From: Lactiplantibacillus plajomi
GTDB lineage: Bacteria; Bacillota; Bacilli; Lactobacillales; Lactobacillaceae
Assembly: GCF_005405405.1 (NCBI RefSeq)
Contig: NZ_BJDZ01000009.1
Span: 41,857-105,856 of the forward strand
DNA: 64,000 nt
Reading direction: 5' to 3'
How positions within the stretch are numbered: position 1 is the stretch's first letter; every line of letters starts with the position of its first letter. A model generated the notes under the pieces. The model was not told the origin of the DNA, did no database searches, and saw nothing but the letters and a program-made list of their open reading frames with translations. Below, in pieces: positions 61,209-64,000 of the stretch. The position numbers and the translations under genes were made by a program.

Positions 61209-61732
61209 TGACAGTTAAGGTGCGTTGGCAACGGGTCGCCGCGCAATCTCCTCGCCAATTAAAACGCGTCCAGCACCAGACCGGTTGCCAGTTACTGACG
61301 ACCCTGGCGCAAACGGAAGTTGCGTATCATCGACTTGGACAGCCCTATTTACCGCGTTATCCGCAGTTAGGCGTTAGTGTGAGTCATTCCGCAACGCTGG
61401 TGGTCGTCGTTCTAGCAGATCAAGCCGTCGGGGTGGACGTTGAGCACCAACGATCGGTAGATTGGACGCGCTATCGGCGGGCGTTCACCGCGGTGGAATG
61501 GGCGTACTTAGTGCAGCAGGCTGACGATCAACGAGCTGACCTGGCTTGGCGATTGTGGACGGCTAAAGAGGCGGTTTTAAAGCTACAAGGACGGGGGCTG
61601 ACGCGTTCACCGCGCCGGGTCCAAGTGACGTTGCCGGAGCTGACTTGGGCGGTTGACGGCCAACGGCGTTATCAACTGAGCCGGCTTGAACTGCCCGGCC
61701 ATTACGTGGGGACCTTGGCACGTGAGGTCTAG
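61208..61732 (+). CDS. 4'-phosphopantetheinyl transferase (Sfp/AcpT-like)
   Basis: Attaches phosphopantetheine to ACP. A 174-residue protein. VSVSHSATLVVVVLADQAVGVDVEHQR contains the G-V-D-V-E magnesium motif (about 72-77), and WRLWTAKEAVLKLQG the W-T-x-K-E-A motif (about 117-123). At about 175 residues it is a shortened Sfp-type enzyme. As last gene of the fab operon it most likely modifies the operon's own ACP. Confidence 0.92.
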   Translation: MTVKVRWQRVAAQSPRQLKRVQHQTGCQLLTTLAQTEVAYHRLGQPYLPRYPQLGVSVSHSATLVVVVLADQAVGVDVEHQRSVDWTRYRRAFTAVEWAYLVQQADDQRADLAWRLWTAKEAVLKLQGRGLTRSPRRVQVTLPELTWAVDGQRRYQLSRLELPGHYVGTLAREV

Positions 61733-61785
61733 TTTTACCCTTTGAAGGGACTTATGCTAAACTTAAACGCAAAGGGGTGGTGGCT

Positions 61786-62652
61786 GTGAAGGAAAAGCAA
61801 GTTTTTCATATTAATGGTTACGTTGGGCTAGTATTAGCAATTTTATTCGTTTTAATTGGTGGTTGGCTCGGTTGGTCCGGGGCAACCCATGATCGTTTCA
61901 TTCAGATTCTGATTGGTGCGTTACTCATTATTATTGCCGGCTTTGGTGCCAGTTCGCTGACAATTGTTGGGCCTAACGAAGCCCGGGTCCTGACGTTCTT
62001 TGGTAAGTACATCGGGACGATTCGTGATTCGGGGCTGTTTATGACGGTGCCGTTGACCAATAAATTCTCCATCTCACTACGGGTTCGCAACTTTAATAGT
62101 GCAATTTTGAAGGTTAACGATTTGCGTGGGAACCCGGTTGAAATTGCCGCGGTGATTGTTTTTAAAGTCGTCGACACTAGTATGGCGTTGTTTGCCGTGG
62201 ATGATTACGAACAATTTGTCGAGATCCAAAGTGAGTCGGCCATCCGCCACGTGGCGTCGGAGTACCCGTACGACACCTTCGACGATGACGAGCAGATTAC
62301 GTTGCGCAGTCACCCGACCGAAGTTTCCGACCGCTTGACCAGCGAATTACAAGAACGACTGCAAGTGGCCGGGGTGGAGATTGTGGAGACCCGCTTAACT
62401 CACTTAGCTTACGCGACGGAAATTGCCAGTGCGATGTTGCAGCGCCAACAATCGACCGCAATTTTATCCGCCCGGAAAGTGATCGTGGAAGGGGCGGTTT
62501 CGATTACTGAAGAGGCCATTAAACGGATTGAACACGATACCGGGATGCGGCTGTCCGATGATAAGAAGTTGCAATTGATCAACAACATGATGGTCACCAT
62601 CATTTCGGAAAAGGGTTCGCAGCCGGTGATCAGTACGTCGGAAGTGAAATAG
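61786..62652 (+). CDS. SPFH/band 7 domain membrane protein
   Basis: A 288-residue protein with two N-terminal transmembrane helices (GLVLAILFVLIGGWLGW and IQILIGALLIIIAGFGAS). The SPFH domain follows: IVGPNEARVLTFFGKYIGTIRDSGLFMTVPL, EIAAVIVFKVVDTSMALF and VEIVETRLTHLAYATEIASAMLQRQQSTAI. Such proteins scaffold membrane microdomains. Start GTG 61786 is 8 nt after AAAGGGG. It stands alone after the fab operon. A link to membrane lipid state is plausible by position only. Confidence 0.88.
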   Translation: MKEKQVFHINGYVGLVLAILFVLIGGWLGWSGATHDRFIQILIGALLIIIAGFGASSLTIVGPNEARVLTFFGKYIGTIRDSGLFMTVPLTNKFSISLRVRNFNSAILKVNDLRGNPVEIAAVIVFKVVDTSMALFAVDDYEQFVEIQSESAIRHVASEYPYDTFDDDEQITLRSHPTEVSDRLTSELQERLQVAGVEIVETRLTHLAYATEIASAMLQRQQSTAILSARKVIVEGAVSITEEAIKRIEHDTGMRLSDDKKLQLINNMMVTIISEKGSQPVISTSEVK

Positions 62653-62693
62653 GAATATTGGCATATCAGCGTATCGGCTGATTAGCATTTTTG

Positions 62694-62722
62694 AAAGGCT
62701 CTCAAACGCGGGAGCCTTTTTA
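62694..62722 (+). terminator. Terminator after the SPFH gene
   Basis: AAAGGCTC pairs with GAGCCTTT, followed by TT. Confidence 0.75.
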
Positions 62723-62874
62723 ATTTGTGGTAACGCGCTAGCTTTTTGTTAAAAATGGTGGCTTTTAAGCGGTGCTTCAAAAAACGTGAGTAATGGTAAA
62801 ATGAAACTAGCGATATTATTGTTAATAAGCGTAGTGGATCAGTGACGGCTGGTCAAAGAACGAGGGAACTGTAA

Positions 62875-63141
62875 ATGAGCTTGCGGTCATGGCAATTTAA
62901 TGATGGCGATTTAGATTTTATTCAGAAGTATTATCCAGACTTATACCGGGCGCTAGATCCCACAATTGCTGCTGACCGACGCACAATTGCTGCTGACCGA
63001 CGCACAGTTGCAATGACCTCTGATGAGCAGTGGGACCGAATTGAAAATTTGTTTGTTGATTCAATTGCAGAATCATTAACTGAAGACGGTGAGCTAACGG
63101 AGAATGGCTTAAAGATTGAATCGATATTAGATTTTGTGTAG
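62875..63141 (+). CDS. Small acidic protein of unknown function with a duplicated heptapeptide
   Basis: An 88-residue protein I do not recognise. It begins SLRSWQFNDGDLDFIQKYYPDLY. The heptapeptide TIAADRR is present twice in tandem (about 30-43), caused by an exact 21-bp duplication. A strongly acidic C-terminus (SLTEDGELTENGLKIES) follows. Start ATG 62875 has CGAGGGA upstream. A TAAAAT -10 lies about 80 bp before it. The size, charge and neighbours fit an immunity or antitoxin-like protein, but there is no proof. Confidence 0.65.
   Translation: MSLRSWQFNDGDLDFIQKYYPDLYRALDPTIAADRRTIAADRRTVAMTSDEQWDRIENLFVDSIAESLTEDGELTENGLKIESILDFV
62961..63002 (+). repeat. Exact 21-bp tandem duplication inside a coding region
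   Basis: The 21-bp unit starting CACAATTGCTGCTGACCGAC occurs twice, followed by a third diverged partial copy (CACAGTTGCAATGACC). It keeps the reading frame, adding seven residues per unit. Confidence 0.9.
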
Positions 63142-63343
63142 GGCAATTATCCGATTTTTTAAGTTTAGCATGCAACCGCCATTGACTGATTCAATTAATT
63201 CGTGTAGCCGTTTTGGCCAAAAGCGGGTACGCGTTCGGATGAGGTTAGGCTTGATAACAGTTGATGCAAAATTGATTGTTGGCATTAATTTTTAGAATAC
63301 ACGATGGCACCGTAACGCGCGTGGAAGGGAGTGTGATTATTCA

Positions 63344-63715
63344 ATGTCGGTCAGTCGGGAACAAGATAACAGTCAACCTAGTAGGATTCGAGAGTTCTTA
63401 CAAATGGTGTATGATATCCTTGAGCTTGGCTATTTACCGGAAAATTCAGGGTTTACTGTTGATGGTCCTGATTTCATGTTTGACTATTATGAAGAAATGT
63501 CCAAAGAGGCCCCTGTTACAGCTGAGTTAATTGAAACAGGAGATATTGAGGATGACATGGATGGGTGGCAAGTGTGGATTGAAGACAAAAGTCGCTATGA
63601 TCAAGCTAAATACATTCGGGCTTTAAAACGAGATTACGATGAGGTGTTGTTGTCGTATCAGCAAGAGGTGCATACGACGTGGCGACCAAGCGGTAAACTG
63701 CTTAAAAAGAAGTAG
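63344..63715 (+). CDS. Small acidic protein of unknown function
   Basis: A 123-residue acidic protein without recognised domain. FLQMVYDILELGYLPENSGFTVDGPDFMFDYYEEM is followed by VWIEDKSRYDQAKYIRALKRDYDEVLLSYQ. The tail is basic (PSGKLLKKK). Start ATG 63344 follows GAAGGGAG. Like the previous gene it looks like a single-domain cytoplasmic accessory protein. About 200 bp without a gene separate the two. Confidence 0.65.
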   Translation: MSVSREQDNSQPSRIREFLQMVYDILELGYLPENSGFTVDGPDFMFDYYEEMSKEAPVTAELIETGDIEDDMDGWQVWIEDKSRYDQAKYIRALKRDYDEVLLSYQQEVHTTWRPSGKLLKKK

Positions 63716-63745
63716 CCTAACGATAATCGAGCGCTGAGTCAGCAA

Positions 63746-63856
63746 ATGCGGTGCCCAGTGTGCGGTGCTCCCGTGGCGCCTTTTGAAGTTTGCGACGAAT
63801 GTCATTGGAAAAATAACGGTGAGACCAACGTTGATGGTGGTCGGCCGATCAAGTAA
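63746..63856 (+). CDS. Mini zinc-ribbon protein, CPCC-like
   Basis: A 36-residue frame: CPVCGAP, then VCDECHW, giving two C-x2-C pairs that can hold one zinc. C-x2-C-H-W-K-N-N-G resembles the C-x2-C-F-W-E-D-D motif of CPCC cysteine-rich proteins, which are often near immunity or toxin genes. It lies in the same frame as the preceding gene, 30 bp after its stop. The ribosome binding site is weak, so either translational coupling or a truncated relic is possible. Confidence 0.5.
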   Translation: MRCPVCGAPVAPFEVCDECHWKNNGETNVDGGRPIK

Positions 63857-63910
63857 GGGGTTCGGTACATTTTAACGAATTAAAAAATCCACCCGCGGTT
63901 TTGCTATAGT

Positions 63911-63964
63911 CCCCTTAAGGTTGACAGATGAAAAACTATAATTTCGTCTATCAACTCTAAGGGG
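63911..63964 (+). repeat. Long imperfect hairpin at the left end of a second insertion sequence
   Basis: CCCCTTAAGGTTGACAGATGAAA (63911-63933; three bases over the quoted limit are trivial AAA) pairs with 63942-63964 with five mismatches. The TAAGGGGA ribosome binding site of the following frame lies in the 3' arm, so read-through transcripts would hide it. Such structures are known in insertion sequences. Confidence 0.6.
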
Positions 63965-63972
63965 ATTTTACT

Positions 63973-64000
63973 ATGCCTAGAAGCAAATTCACGGCCGAAG
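63973..64000 (+). CDS. Transposase-like frame, start only (cut by window end)
   Basis: ATG 63973 begins P-R-S-K-F-T-A-E and then runs off the window. The start, the upstream inverted repeat and the position after small accessory genes suggest the first frame of an insertion sequence, possibly IS3-type. Nine codons are too few to assign a family. Confidence 0.4.

Noticed and set aside
62961..63018. CRISPR-like repeat
   Set aside because: Only two adjacent 21-bp copies without spacers and inside a reading frame; a tandem duplication.

Overview
The window is a stretch of chromosome from a low-GC Gram-positive lactic acid bacterium of the family Lactobacillaceae. It most resembles Lactiplantibacillus plantarum or a near relative. 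This rests on gene order (tlyA-argR-recN; gmk-rpoZ-coaBC-priA-fmt-rsmB-stp-prkC-rsgA-rpe-thiN; recG-plsX-acpP-rnc-smc-ftsY-ylxM-ffh-rpsP-khpA-rimM-trmD-rplS; and a fab/acc cluster closing with fabI and a phosphopantetheinyl transferase). It also rests on AGGAGG-type ribosome binding sites, frequent GTG/TTG starts and SOS boxes of the form GAAC-N4-GTTC. The species is inferred from gene order only. No rRNA, tRNA or CRISPR array was seen. Layout: 1-2.7 kb holds the end of tlyA, argR and recN, then a structured intergenic element and terminators. 2.9-3.7 kb is an intact IS5-type insertion sequence directly upstream of a four-gene osmolyte ABC transporter (opuC type, 3.8-7.2 kb). 7.4-7.7 kb is a small reverse-strand gene with a LexA-like box inside its promoter. 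7.9-36.7 kb is housekeeping: nucleotide and CoA synthesis, replication restart, initiator-tRNA formylation, rRNA methylation, the Stp/PrkC phosphatase-kinase pair, thiamine pyrophosphate, fatty acid kinase subunit FakA, RecG, PlsX/ACP, RNase III, SMC, the SRP pathway and ribosomal proteins. 36.7-47.9 kb is accessory: a RelB/RelE-like toxin-antitoxin pair, a three-gene SOS operon with a UmuC-type polymerase, a decayed stretch, and a tightly packed five-gene operon. That operon encodes two divergent sirtuin-like proteins (the second fused to a cupin-like domain), a TetR regulator and two MFS exporters. It is followed by nicotinate phosphoribosyltransferase, a GyrI-like gene broken by a stop codon and a tiny membrane-protein ORF. 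48.1-51.6 kb holds a membrane transporter paired with an M20 amidohydrolase, a candidate small structured RNA and an L,D-transpeptidase. 51.9-61.7 kb is a complete type II fatty acid synthesis operon (fabZ1-fabH-acpP-fabD-fabG-fabF-accB-fabZ2-accC-accD-accA-fabI-PPTase), which makes malonyl-CoA, elongates and reduces acyl chains and activates its own carrier protein. 61.8-64 kb holds an SPFH-domain protein, two small acidic unknown proteins, a mini zinc-ribbon protein and the start of a second insertion sequence cut by the window end. The most unusual content is the sirtuin-pair operon at 39.9-45.3 kb. Both sirtuin-like proteins lack the catalytic histidine of classical deacetylases and look closest to the ADP-ribosylating class M sirtuins. 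However, they lack the macrodomain, GcvH-like and lipoate-ligase partners of that class and sit beside exporters and an NAD-salvage enzyme instead.
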